Shown one piece after another: positions 1 through 10,689 of a stretch of DNA of 64,000 nt. Below the pieces are notes generated by a model. The model ran no database searches and was not told the DNA's origin. It was given only the letters and a program-made list of their open reading frames with translations. The DNA is from Panulirus ornatus (lineage: Eukaryota; Arthropoda; Malacostraca; Decapoda; Palinuridae). The stretch covers positions 53,613,482 through 53,677,481 of the forward strand of contig NC_092232.1 of assembly GCF_036320965.1 (NCBI RefSeq), in the 5' to 3' direction. The translations under genes were made by a program, and so were the position numbers. Numbering within the stretch: position 1 is the first letter of the stretch; every line of letters starts with the position of its first letter.

Positions 1-900
1 AGGGCCAGAGGAGAAGCAGAGGGTCGGAGGATTTAGGAAGGATAGGAAGAGAGGGAGTGGACACCATGAGGACACAGGAAGGCGAGGGAGGCCTCAGACA
101 TGAGGGGGTCAGAAGAGAACGTCTTTAAGACACGAGATGGGCGTAAGAAACAGTCTTAGAAGACGGGAAAGACGAGGAGGAAGAGGAGGAGGAGGAGGAG
201 GAGGAGGAGAAAAAATTTCAAGGGCATGAGACTAATGTGACGTATATGGGACGCGGTCTAGGGGGACGAGAGTAGTATTACGTGATTGGAGGGGGTGAAG
301 GGAGTCATGCTACGTAAGTGGAGGGGTGAAGGGAGTAATGCTACGTAAAGGGAGGGGTTGAAGGGAGCAGTATCGACGTGTGAAGCAAGTGATGAAGCAG
401 AGAGACACAAAGCTTTCCTCCACGTCGAAAATGAACCACATTAATCTGTTTCTGATATATTCCACTACCACAAAGCAGCCTCGATGGGATTCAATGTTCT
501 GTAGCTGTTTGAATCCTTTTATTCTAACTCCTTTGATGCGCTACGGGAACGTGCAAATGATGCTATTAGGGTTGACAGAAGAGAGAGTTCCAGGGGTGTC
601 TGGGTCCGTATCCTTATGAACTGTCTCCCGAACTTTGGCGAAGAGACAGGAGGACCTACTCTCCCATCCAGACCTGTACATCATTTACCGTCGTCGCTAC
701 ACATCACACTTGGTTGTGACTCTCGTGACAACGGCTGAGTGTGACACAAACGCACGTCAACAAACGCTGTAACTGGAAACTTCGTGATACCGATAATCAA
801 ATTGTATCAAGCCGAACACTCCATGAAAAGATGTCCCAAACTCAAAGGAATCCACATTTCGCTGCTACTGGAAGTAGTGCAGCCTTGGGCTGCAGAGGCT
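1..900. other. Purine-rich leading region, no gene recognised
   Basis: The first 370 bases are strongly purine-rich on the plus strand, with a GAG/GGA run near 175-215. From 278 to 375 about three imperfect copies of a unit of roughly 33 bp carry GGAGGGGTGAAGGGAG and CTACGTAA. A short stretch at 868-925 resembles 22219-22285 (both carry ACTGGAAGTAG followed by GCAGCCTTGG), so it is a dispersed repeat piece. Open frames are short and show no recognisable domain. Confidence 0.6.
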
Positions 901-923
901 TCTCTGGAAAGAGGGCTGGCAGT

Positions 924-925
<2 letters not shown>

Positions 926-962
<37 letters not shown>
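926..962. repeat. (AT)n microsatellite
   Basis: Pure alternating AT of about 37 bp. It follows directly on the dispersed repeat piece at 868-925. Confidence 0.97.
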
Positions 963-1450
963 TTACAACAGACAACAGAAATGGCCCCACATTAACTGGC
1001 ATTCCATTAAGCTATATATAAACTTGAGAAGGATCGGATGAAATGAAGATGTAATCACACTTCTGATCCTCGTATTGTGATCAAACAGACGATGGAAGAC
1101 ACCGGAACCATAAGACTTAAGAGCAACAGCTGGATGAACCATCCGCGCTGGAATGCTGGAAAGACAGGTCTGGAACACATTAAGATCCTATTATCCAACA
1201 TGGAAGCCAACAATGATAGATACCCTGCTCACATTGCAAGGCCTGCGTATCATCTCCGAAGATGGAGACTTGAGAGACGACGATAAAGCCTTTCAAAGCG
1301 AGGAGGAAGAGTGGTTCATCCTCCCAGTGCACCAGCAGGCAGGTCTTCCGTCATTCCTGTAGCCTGATGAGTCACAACATCGACGAATCCCAGCCAATAT
1401 ATTGATTCAGGGATTCGCTGTTAATGAATATCTTGCGCACTTCATTAGGT

Positions 1451-1454
<4 letters not shown>
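963..1454. other. Unassigned spacer
   Basis: No gene, RNA or repeat family was recognised. Open frames of about 70 codons exist in several frames but lack any recognisable motif. Confidence 0.5.

Positions 1455-1529
<75 letters not shown>
1455..1529. repeat. (GA)n microsatellite
   Basis: Pure GA for about 75 bp. It forms the left boundary of the CAC-repeat element that follows. Confidence 0.97.
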
Positions 1530-1532
<3 letters not shown>

Positions 1533-1954
1533 GTGTGCCGGTGGCCGAAGACGTCGCCATCAGCCACACGTTTGAGAACAGTGTTTTTCACCACCACCAG
1601 ATGCACCTATCACCACCATTATCACCACCATCACCACCAGCAGATGCACCTATCACCACCATTATCACCACCATCACCACCACCAGATGCACCTATCACC
1701 ACCATCACCACCAGCAGCACCTACTACAGCAGCTCATCACCACCACCAGCGCCCAGTGCGCCTCCACCACCACCACCACCATCCAGCTCCCACTGGAGCA
1801 GCTCATCACCAACACCATCACCAACAACATCATCACCAACACCATCACCAACAACATCACCACCACCACCACCAGCAGCTACAACAGGAAGTAATCATCT
1901 AACTTTGACGGGTCTCATTAATGAACTCCCAACATCTTTCGTGCACACGCCTTC

Positions 1955-1956
<2 letters not shown>
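1530..1956 (+). mobile_element. Dispersed CAC-repeat element, copy 1
   Basis: The unit is bounded by (GA)n on the left and (AT)n on the right. It starts GGCGGTGTGCCGGTGGCCG, runs into about 300 bp of imperfect CAC/CAT/CAG triplets (1585-1890, with recurring CAGATGCACCTATCACC blocks), and ends with a unique stretch of about 60 bp containing ACGGGTCTCATTAATGAAC. The same order appears inverted at 28550-28963, including both flanking microsatellite types. That makes it a dispersed repeat rather than a simple triplet expansion. The triplets can be read as His/Pro/Ser-rich peptide in several frames, which I take as a by-product. No transposase or RT is visible, so the class is unknown. Confidence 0.7.

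Positions 1957-2035
<79 letters not shown>
1957..2035. repeat. (AT)n microsatellite
   Basis: Pure AT for about 79 bp at the right end of CAC-repeat element copy 1. Confidence 0.97.
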
Positions 2036-2036
<1 letters not shown>

Positions 2037-2709
2037 CGTTGTTTTTAATTCAGCAAATACAATAAATCTTGGCAAACTACGAATAACATGAACACTATAT
2101 AAGTGTCTGCGAAAAAAAAAAAAACCTGGAGTATTCGTCTGTCTCATCAGAAACATGAACCCTGTCGCTGGAGGAGGAATAACTGGCTAGAGAAGACTCT
2201 ACTGAGAAACAAATTTTGGTGGCGAATTCGGCGAAAGTAATCAAGAGACATGATGATCGGCAAGCAACGCCTAGAGAGACGGAAGGAAGAAATATGTTAA
2301 GAAGGAAGAGGATTATAAGGATGGTAGGATGCAGGAGGATAATAAGCGATTTGGAGAAAAAAACAAAAAAGCATCGAGCTTATCAGGAGGCAAGAACTGG
2401 AAAGTACATGAGTGGATAAGATAAAAAAGGATTTGATTCTCTAAATATTCCCTTTAATAATACACCTGGCCACATTCTTCTAGTAATGTATCTACCATGT
2501 AAAATGTACATTGAATATGTCTTGTGTACACCTAACCAAACCATCAGCTCTTGCAACCCTCCATACAAAATATATTTCAAATTTTTTTTCCCTCCCTTTA
2601 CCCACCCTGATCCGATTTGTTTAGTTTAGCCAACAGAAAAAAACATATTTTTTTCACTTTACATATTTATGTGTGTGCGTGTTTACAAGTGTTTCACGAG
2701 AGTCGACGC

Positions 2710-2711
2710 CC

Positions 2712-2737
<26 letters not shown>
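2710..2737. repeat. Short (AT)n tract
   Basis: About 28 bp of alternating AT just upstream of a LINE-B tail fragment, inside the first copy of the tandem duplication. Confidence 0.95.
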
Positions 2738-2745
<8 letters not shown>

Positions 2746-2844
2746 ATACATGTGTATTGGGGGGGGTTGGGCCATTTCTTTCGTCTGTTTCCTTGCGCTA
2801 CCTCGCAAACGCGGGAGACAGCGACAAAGTATAATAATAATAAT

Positions 2845-2848
<4 letters not shown>
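2738..2848 (+). mobile_element. LINE-B 3' tail fragment
   Basis: This piece matches the 3' end of the LINE copies at 58397-59042 and 61438-61862: a G-run, GGGCCATTTCTTTCGTCTG, then GCTACCTCGCAAACGCGGG, then GACAGCGACAAAGTATAAT. It carries only the untranslated tail and no RT. It passes into (AAT)n and then (AT)n, as in the longer copies. Confidence 0.75.

Positions 2849-2922
<74 letters not shown>
2849..2922. repeat. (AT)n microsatellite
   Basis: Alternating AT for about 74 bp following the LINE-B tail and a short (AAT)n. In the second copy of the duplication the matching position (about 4190-4270) is an irregular AT-rich stretch. Confidence 0.95.
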
Positions 2923-2924
<2 letters not shown>

Positions 2925-3639
2925 ATCTGCTGGGCCTGTGTATTTAATTTGGCTTATGAATATCGCCGTCTTGATATACATTGAATAACTGAATACTTTT
3001 CCTTTGTCAGAGGTTCCTCGTCAATAGATGCATCCTTTCCCGTAGCTGAAACTCGCGTCTTCAAAAAACTGAAGGGGCGAGAGACCTCTGTAACAAGAGA
3101 CGAAGAAATCCTTTTTCCCGTAGATCAAAGAGCTACGTTCAACAGATGTTTTCATGCTCATCACCATCCCCCATTGAGATGTGTTCCACCGTCATCCCTC
3201 CCCACCAGATGCTGGCTACTGACCGTTCCTGCAGGATACCTCACACACTAGTGAACTAACACATAAGCAGTACCTACTGGCTGTCTGAGGGTTGAGCGAA
3301 GACTAAGGGAGATAGGCGATATGTAGGCGCCTTGTGTCTTGTACAACTATCAAATCTACAAGGCTCTACTACGCAGCGAACAAGGCAAAAAGAGGGCGCT
3401 TCCACATCGCCCAAGCACTAATTATCAAGGAAAAAAACAACAGAAAAATAAACCACCAGATCACTGGCCAAGACAGGATATTATATACATGCACCAGCAT
3501 GACGGCACAGCCAATTGAGCGAGCGAGCATCGCTACTTGCACGTCCGCCTACAGGTATCGCCCCCCCTCACCCTGTTCCCCACAATCGTTCCTCGGAAGA
3601 TGATTTGATGGATTTAAATCCTAACGTCGAGGCAGACAT

Positions 3640-4935
3640 AGAGACATTAAGGATCCGGCATGCAAATGAAGAAAGGAAGAATATTTAAAGAAGAAAGGAA
3701 TTATAAGTATGGTGGATGCAAAGGATATTAGGCATTTGAGACAATAAACAAAAAAGATGAGCTTATCAGAGGATATAATGGAATAGTACTATGATGGATA
3801 ATGATAAAAATAGATTTGATCTCTAAATATCTTTAATAATACACTGGAATTTTCTAGTAATGTATTACCATGTAAAATGTACATTGAATATGTTTTGATA
3901 CTACTAACTAAACCATAGTCTTAACCTCATACAAAATATATATTCAATTTTTTTTTTCTTTTACCACCCTGATCGATTTTTTTTTTTTTAGTCTATCACG
4001 AAAAATACATATTTTTTCACTTTACCTGGTTTATGTGTGTGCGTGTTTACAAGGTTCACGAGATCGAACGCCCAATACCCCCCCCCCCCCCAATATATAT
4101 ATGTAAGTATACAGTGTACTAGGGGGTAGAAGTCATTTCTCTTTCGTCTTGTTTCTTACGCTACCTCCAACGCTGACAGCACAAGTATTCAATAATAATA
4201 AACTAATATAACTTATACTAATGATAATTAATTATTTTCACTTTATCAATTATTATATATAATATATATATCCATCTGTTGCTGTTTTTAATTTGGCTTA
4301 CTGTCAATTTGCCGTCTTATTCTCTGCCTACTCGAATACTTTTCTTTGAGTTCCTCTCAATAATGCATCCTTTCCCTAGCTGACCCAACCGATCTTCAAA
4401 AACCTGAAGGGTCTCGAACAGACGTACCTCTATTTACAGACGAAATCTCTTTTCCCTAGATTCAAAGAGTACGTTCAACACTGTTCAACTACTCATCCCA
4501 AACCATTGGATGTTTCCACATCTCTCCTCCTCCACCACTGCTGCATGCACCCGTTCCTCAGAACCTTGAACCACTGATCTACCACATAAGCATCCTACGG
4601 CTGTTCGAGGTTAGCGAACTAAGAGATAGGCGATATGTAGCGCTTGTGTCTTGTACAATATAAATCTACAAGGCTTATACGCACGAACAGGCAAAAAGGG
4701 CGTCCACACGCCCACACTATTACAAGAAAACCATACAGAATCTCCCCGGTCCATGGCCGACAGATATTATACATGCCAGCATGAGCACAAGCCAACTGAG
4801 TCGACGAGCATCGCTCTTGCACGTTCGTCTCTCACTGTTCCCCACAATCGTTCCTCGAAGATGATTTGATGGATTAAACCTAACGTCGACAGACCATAGA
4901 GGTACATAATAACTTCCGCCATGCAAATAAAATAT
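3640..4935. repeat. Tandem duplication, degraded second copy
   Basis: This block aligns along its length to 2245-3639 but is about 100 bp shorter. Differences are dominated by one- to three-base deletions scattered throughout; for example CTCTACTACGCAGCGAACAAG near 3363 becomes CTTATACGCACGAACAG near 4673. Substitutions are also present in the AT-rich parts. It includes a mangled LINE-B tail (4105-4200). The pattern fits either an old decaying copy or, more likely in my view, an unpolished error-prone long-read segment left in the assembly. Confidence 0.8.
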
Positions 4936-4984
4936 CGAATATATTAAAAAAAAATAGTATAATAATTTTTGAGCAAAATATCTG

Positions 4985-5038
4985 TCATTTAAATATATAT
5001 ATATATATTAATATATTATAATATATATATATATATAT

Positions 5039-5086
<48 letters not shown>

Positions 5087-5110
5087 TATATATTTATATA
5101 TATAATATTT
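4985..5110. repeat. AT-rich simple sequence
   Basis: Irregular alternating AT with T-runs, ending in a poly-T tract at about 5109-5125 that leads into a LINE-B tail. Confidence 0.9.
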
Positions 5111-5260
5111 TTTTTTTTTTTTTTTCTTTGTCGCTGTCCCGCGTTTGCGAGGTAGCAGACGCAAGAAAAGGCACAAAAAGCCCACCCCCCCATACACATG
5201 TATATACATACGTCCACACACACAAATATACATACCTACATATATATATTTATTTATTCT
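5111..5260 (-). mobile_element. LINE-B 3' tail fragment, degraded
   Basis: On the minus strand this ends with the LINE-B 3' terminus (CTCGCAAACGCGGGACAGCG). It is deletion-rich: the segment between GAGGTAGC and GGCACAAAAAG has lost bases relative to 58437-58475. The CACACGT/ACATACCTAC stretch beyond it also matches LINE-B. No RT is present. Confidence 0.65.
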
Positions 5261-5445
5261 ATATATCAACTTTTGCCTCATATCGTTTTCCTCCATACTT
5301 GTGTGTTTCTCTCTCTTACTTAAAATATCTTTTTTCAATTTAACCTTGCTGTACTTTACCATCATTTCCACGTTTATATCTCTATCTAGCTTAAATGTAC
5401 CATCACTGATCTCCTTTATTTCCCTATTCATTACTATTCCCTATC

Positions 5446-5448
<3 letters not shown>

Positions 5449-5512
<64 letters not shown>
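5449..5512. repeat. (TC)n microsatellite
   Basis: Pure TC for about 64 bp. Confidence 0.97.
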
Positions 5513-5514
<2 letters not shown>

Positions 5515-7087
5515 ATGTGTTTCTCAAAAGTTTTGCCCTTATTCTTTTTCATTTTCTTTCCTCACTGACTCATTAGCTGCACCGAGTTTTCCTAAATTCT
5601 CCCCTCATTAACTCATTAGTCCCACTGTTTCTAATGTTCTTTCCCCATGAACTCATTACTCCCATCACAGACGCAGGTTTACAAGAGGAGGGTAGGGCTA
5701 GAGGTTGGCTGTTGATAAATAGATATCTAATCCTGTTGTGTATTGAAATATGGGTTTCAATTCCTTACCAAAGCGGAGTTATTGAGTTGATGCTCCCACA
5801 ACAATCAACTCTGCAACTCTATATCCAATGGGAACCGTTTTAGCTGCAGATTGTGTCACGGTTTTTTTTTTTTTTTTAATATGCTTAGAGAAGTTATTGA
5901 GGTTTTCTCATCATTTATCGTAACATATGTTGGGCTTAAAACTTCTTTGCAAGGTTTAGGCCATGTTTATGTCTTTGCCTGTGGTTAACGTCTGCAGAAT
6001 CGGTGATACAGATACGTGTTCTGGCTCAAATGAAAGTGGCACATTTCTTTTTATCTTCGCTTGTCGAACATAAGCCTTTAATTCTTCTCCACATATAAGA
6101 GATTATATCAGTTCACAACGCCTGGACCTTATAGGCATACCTATACAGTCTAAATAAAAAAAAAGGAAGATCATATGCGCCTCAGGGAGTGACTAGAAGG
6201 CCTTACCAAGAGCGGAACGACCCTTACAGACACCTCTAAGATAGAAAGAGCAGTGGAGCCCCAGGAGCATTCGTCAGCTGCACCGAACGATAAATCACAG
6301 AGAGAGAGAAATTCCTCAGGTCTTGAGGGAGCGATTCACAGTGCCGATCACACATGTCTCCCAAGACCTGCTCCTTGACACAATCTTTAATATCAGTCCA
6401 CAAGTCTCGCGTCATGACCTGGTGAGGGTGTGTGCGTACCCGTTGGAGCAGATGTCGAAGGGCTAAGGTCTTACTCACTTCAAAGTTCGTCTTCTTATCC
6501 TCATACTGTGGCCTGCTTGGTGGAGATGTATATGCTGAGACCCGGATGGAGGTGCTCCCGGACTCCCCTCGTTCGAAACCCGTCATTAGACTTCCCATTA
6601 ACACCCATAAGAAAGACTTGAACACCCTACAGGAAATCATGAAATGAAGACCACTTGAGCTACAAAAGTCCCACTGTATAAACGAAACAGCTGATTCCTT
6701 ATCCTACGCGGGGGAGAGAGACAGATACCCCCACATTAATAATTTCCACTGTGTACACAGCCACTGCAATGTAACCACTGCGGAATAATATGTTCAAAAT
6801 TAATAAGAACTTGACTGGTACGAGCTAATAGTTAGCTCACCTCAGGGTAAAATCCAACTCATTTCACAAGATAACACCAAAGTGTTCCTTTGAACGATTA
6901 GGAGACGGGAATTCTACTGGTGTGGTAGGTGGCGAAATGCCCTCGACCAGCACTCTGACGTGGTGGTAGAACACCAACCACACTTACAGTAGGCAGGAGA
7001 AACACCTAGCCATGTCAGCGTCGCGATATTTGTGGGAGAGTGACGATACCTCTCAAGGATCTATGGCAAAGTTACGATCCTTGTTAG
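5513..7087. other. Unassigned region with one unrecognised open frame
   Basis: Most of this stretch has nothing recognisable. The minus strand at 6236-6640 has an uninterrupted 134-codon frame of normal complexity, without simple repeats. It matches no family I know and has no visible start context, signal peptide or membrane segment. It could be an exon, part of an unrecognised repeat, or chance. Confidence 0.4.
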
Positions 7088-7195
7088 CTAAATGGAGGAT
7101 GAAGAGCTGGGCTGACTGTGGACAGACCATCGCGACCAGGATTCGAACCTATGCACTCGACTGTGGGCGACCGACGCTGACCGATATACTGACCT
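7088..7195 (-). mobile_element. tRNA-derived SINE, copy 3 (truncated)
   Basis: On the minus strand this carries a B-box (GGTTCGAATCC), followed by GTCCACAGTC, CCAGCT and TTCATCCTCC. These are the same landmarks in the same order as at 9356-9524. The A-box half is poorly preserved and the 3' end stops at TTCATCCTCC. It is a dead, truncated copy. Confidence 0.7.
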
Positions 7196-7589
7196 TTTCT
7201 TTAGCTCACACTTGAGCATGACGGGGTCATCCTTATGGCTGTGGCCGGTTGGAGATATAACCAGAAATACTCATAAGTTGTAAACTTAATTTGCACGTCT
7301 TTGTATACTGGATTTTGGTCTTTACTTCGTCAGTGTGACGCGAGGTTTTCGCTACTGTAAGAACTTTGTCTTTTTTTTCAGATACATTATTGGGATTCCA
7401 TCAAGTCCCGGAGCTGAGTTCTCCTTCAAGCTGATAGATCTCTTCCACTATGCCCTATTTCTGATAGATTTACATCCGTAAGGACCTGTTCGTCAAAGTT
7501 ATTCTATCATCTATGCCTGACATCATCTCCTGGATGCTGATTCATATGAGGTGATAAGCATATGGCAAATTATTTAGGGATTGTTTTCA

Positions 7590-7865
7590 TACCTGTCACA
7601 ACCCTGGTTGAAGGGAGGAACACTGGCCTCACACCTGGTAGAAGAAACAATGGTCAACACACCTGGTACAAGGAACTCTAGCCTCACACTTAATGGAACG
7701 GAAAGACCTTTGGCCACATATATAGCGCGAAGGAGGGGGTACTGGACACACACTTGGTAGGAAGTAAGGATCATTGGCCACACACCTGTTACGAGTTAGG
7801 GAACACTAGCCACACACCTGGTACGAGGTAGGGAACTCTAGCCACACACCTGGCAGAGCTGAGCA
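7590..7865. repeat. Degenerate tandem repeat, about 30 bp
   Basis: Roughly eight loosely repeated units around CACACACCTGGTA followed by GGGAACTCTAGC. Units vary in length and sequence, so this is an old, decayed minisatellite. Confidence 0.7.
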
Positions 7866-8334
7866 CCATGTGTGCAACAGTGAAGAACCTCCAGTAACAG
7901 ATGACATTTCATCACACGACCCTGCAGGCAAACCTCCTCCTCCTCCTCCTCTTCATTAAGTGTATTAACTGTCGACTGTCAGGCGATCTGTGATTCAGCA
8001 CAGATTTGATTGCCTCTGGAAACGCTTCTATTTATATGTACAGTAGATATCATGATTTATATCTCCGGTTACTCTGCCCTGAGTTCACAACTGTGTGGGA
8101 CTTTGATCTCAAACGTGGATAAGTCCCTTTGTTGTGGTTTGAATTCTATCTCGTTTTACCTAACTAGTCTTTACAGGGTATCCTAGTTCACATCAGGTTA
8201 ATAATTGTGTCTCTTGTGAGTGTGCTCATCTTTCAGTCAAAATTTCCACAGGACTGATTGTTTATCTTACATTTCTTGTTTAGTGAAGAAGAGGAGAGAT
8301 TGTGTTAAGGTCTTCGAACGTATTACATAAGCCA
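7866..8334. other. Unassigned spacer
   Basis: A short CTC-rich run lies at about 7936-7952. I see nothing else assignable. Confidence 0.45.
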
Positions 8335-8880
8335 AGATAAGAGTGGTGAAGTATGATCAATATGGTAGGGTAGTTGAAGCTCTGGAGAACAAGGAAATGC
8401 TGACGTGTTTTACACAACACTGCAAAAGCATTTGAAGAATATGGCTATGGTGTCACAACACGGAAAATGCAGAAAATGGAAATGACCGGAAAAATTGGGA
8501 GATGGAGATACAACATTCTAATCAACATATCACAACACATAGTTGCAAACCAAGCCATCGCCAATGTCTCCAAGGGAAAAAGCTTGGTCCCCCAAGGAAC
8601 TATGCTTGCGCCCTTCTTGTTCCTTTCTCATGTCTGACATTGATGCGAACACGAGCCACAGTTTCATATCGTCCTCTGAGGATGATACAAGAATAAGTAT
8701 GAAAATCACATCAACGGAAGACGAGGAAATACAACTGAAATGTGCTCAAGAGAAACATATGGTAGATGCCACGAATGTCAATGTTCTGAGCACAGACATC
8801 TCTAAGCCCACCAAGCGTTATAATATTCTTAAAAGAACGGCAATAAACTGTGTACATGGTTCCAGTTGGCTCCCAATGGC
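8335..8880 (+). mobile_element. Non-LTR retrotransposon RT fragment (LINE-C)
   Basis: One frame from about 8416 to 8637 reads as the palm of a non-LTR reverse transcriptase. It shows TAKAFEEYGYGV (motif A region), MTGKIGRW, and SLVPQGTMLAPFLFL (motif B). After a stop and frame change, SDIDANTSHSFISS is followed by EDDTRI at 8678-8695, the position of the catalytic ADD motif (motif C). The change of FADDT to SEDDT, plus the stop and frameshift, make it a dead fragment. The 5' part, endonuclease and 3' end are not visible. The clade is unresolved, and its motifs differ from the Jockey-type copies at 35-37 kb. Confidence 0.75.
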
Positions 8881-9355
8881 CTGTGGTCAGAGTTGACATC
8901 CAAATACGTTACTTCTGAGCTACGTCATGACTCGTTTACGTTACCCTAAGGTATCTGGGTCGACGTAACATTCACCGCTCAGCCGAACGAGACGTGTTGC
9001 CATATAATTCCGAGTGGTTTAACTCCTGTTTGTGGCGACGATTCCAAGGGATAGGAAAGATATCAGGGCATAACTACACAGTACGATTATGGCAACATTC
9101 GAAAGCTCTGAATGTGATAATGAATGAGGGAATGTTATCCTGCAGTAACGTTGGAATGACACACTAAGACACGCAGGCAAACATGCTGCTCTGTTGACCC
9201 GTGGATGCAATGCTCAGTGGCTTTGACAACCAAAGTTTACTCTACTTTATGACTAGTTCACAAATGATGTGTTTGGATGGTAAGTCTTATCATAGGCCCT
9301 GTGAATCACTATAAGAAATATGAGGCTTCTCACCTGTCTACAGCTGTCTACAGTT
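8881..9355. other. Unassigned spacer between LINE-C fragment and SINE
   Basis: No recognisable coding or RNA feature. Confidence 0.45.
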
Positions 9356-9522
9356 ACTCCGTGGTGTAGCGGTTTTCTCTCGTGACCGTGATGAATTCAC
9401 GGGCCGTCCGGGATCGAGCCCACATAGGTTCGAATCCTAGTTGCGGCACTCCATCCACAGTCCATCCAGCTGTTCATCCTCCCCAAGGGGACGGTTGATA
9501 AAATGGGTACCTGGCTTAGGCT

Positions 9523-9524
<2 letters not shown>
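9356..9524 (+). mobile_element. tRNA-derived SINE, copy 1
   Basis: The head has both RNA polymerase III internal promoter elements: an A-box-like TGGTGTAGCGG at about 9362-9372 and a B-box GGTTCGAATCC at about 9426-9436, spaced as in tRNAs. The tRNA-unrelated body has CCACAGTCCATCCAGCTG, TTCATCCTCCCC and GATAAAATGGGTACCTGGC. It then runs straight into (TA)n and lacks the later body seen at 32841-33118. I know of no gene product from SINEs; they rely on a partner LINE for mobility. Confidence 0.8.

Positions 9525-9606
<82 letters not shown>
9525..9606. repeat. (TA)n microsatellite
   Basis: Pure TA for about 82 bp, abutting the truncated 3' end of SINE copy 1. Confidence 0.97.
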
Positions 9607-9607
<1 letters not shown>

Positions 9608-10113
9608 CGTTAATGAAGTAACCTTGCTCAGGGCATTCATTTGCCTATGCTCTCAACTAACAACAAAAACATAATTAACTACAGACATGTTTCTGATATC
9701 ATTTCATTAAACCTTCATCACTATGCATCCATTCATACAAACGTAGAGGGGGTTTACAGCTGCTATCGCCTCACACCTTTAAAAGAGCATATTGCAATCA
9801 GCGACAGACACAGTCATTTCTATTTGGTCACCAGGTCGAGTGAGTGGAGCGAAGGGCTAAGATTTACTCAGGAAAATACATTCAATGTAGATTCATAGTC
9901 AGAGGGGAATGTGCCCTAGCATTATGTATGACACAGCATAACAGAGCTAAGGACTGTAGTTCCAGATCTCACAAACAGGTGGCACTGCAGCAGCAGCAGC
10001 ACCACCTAGGTGAGGTGTCCTCAAACAAAAGTTCAGAGACACCAATCATTCGGCCCTTTAATTGGACAACGCCATTGATCTGGAGTGTCAAGGGAGTCTT
10101 TGTTTAACCTGTT

Positions 10114-10117
<4 letters not shown>
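9607..10117. other. Unassigned spacer
   Basis: A short CAG run lies at about 9986-9999. Otherwise nothing is assignable. Confidence 0.45.

Positions 10118-10199
<82 letters not shown>
10118..10199. repeat. (GA)n microsatellite
   Basis: Pure GA for about 82 bp. Confidence 0.97.
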
Positions 10200-10201
<2 letters not shown>

Positions 10202-10289
10202 ACAAAAGATGCGTCTTCCAATGTGGTACACATGCAGTGTTCAGCTCTGTGGTAATGGCTAGTTAAGTGTTGTAACCCTGGAGGGATGT

Positions 10290-10590
10290 GTGGTTGTTAC
10301 GGGACGAGCAGCTGTGGTTGTTTCACGCTGGGTAGATGTTGCTATTAGATGCAAGGTAGATGTCGCTGTTACAGATTGGGTAGAGGTGAGTGTTACACGC
10401 TGGGCCTATGTGGTTGTAATGGGACTGATAGATGTGGGTGTTACAGGTTGGGTAGATATGGCTGTTACAATGTGAGCAGGTGTGTTTGTTACAGTTTGGG
10501 CATTCGTGGCCGTTACACGATGGTTAGAAGGGGTTGTTACAGGATGGTTACAAGTGGTTGTTACAGGGTGGGTTGATGTGGTTGTTAAAG
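10290..10590. repeat. Degenerate 24-bp minisatellite
   Basis: About 12 imperfect units built on GGGTAGATGTGGTTGTTACA plus a few bases. Because the unit is a multiple of three, frames stay open and give an artefactual 8-residue repeat rich in Val, Trp and Asp. Confidence 0.85.
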
Positions 10591-10689
10591 GTTATCCCTG
10601 TGTCATAACACAAGCTCGTCAAGTGGAACTGTAGAGAACTGGCGAGACAAGATTGTAAAAGGTTAATCAAGTATGACTGTATAGGTGAT

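Larger units (their letters stand above)
2245..3639. repeat. Tandem duplication, intact first copy
   Basis: This roughly 1.4-kb block recurs immediately downstream in degraded form. Shared landmarks in the same order are TACCATGTAAAATGTACATTG, split here as TACCATGTAAAA then TGTACATTG (about 2492 and 3865), a GTGTGTGCGTGTTTACAAG stretch (about 2671 and 4035), a LINE tail (2735-2848), GGCGATATGTAG (about 3315 and 4630) and AGATGATTTGATGGATT (about 3597 and 4859). No coding capacity was recognised in either copy. Confidence 0.85.

Noticed and set aside
1424..2048. Frames of up to 199 codons rich in Arg-Glu, His and Pro-Ser
   Set aside because: They translate the GA tract, the CAC triplets and the AT tract. 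Parallel frames are equally open and the inverted copy at 28.6 kb changes unit number freely.
9356..9440. A true tRNA gene at the SINE heads
   Set aside because: Stems do not pair properly, the same head plus body recurs in several copies, and the body follows directly without a terminator.
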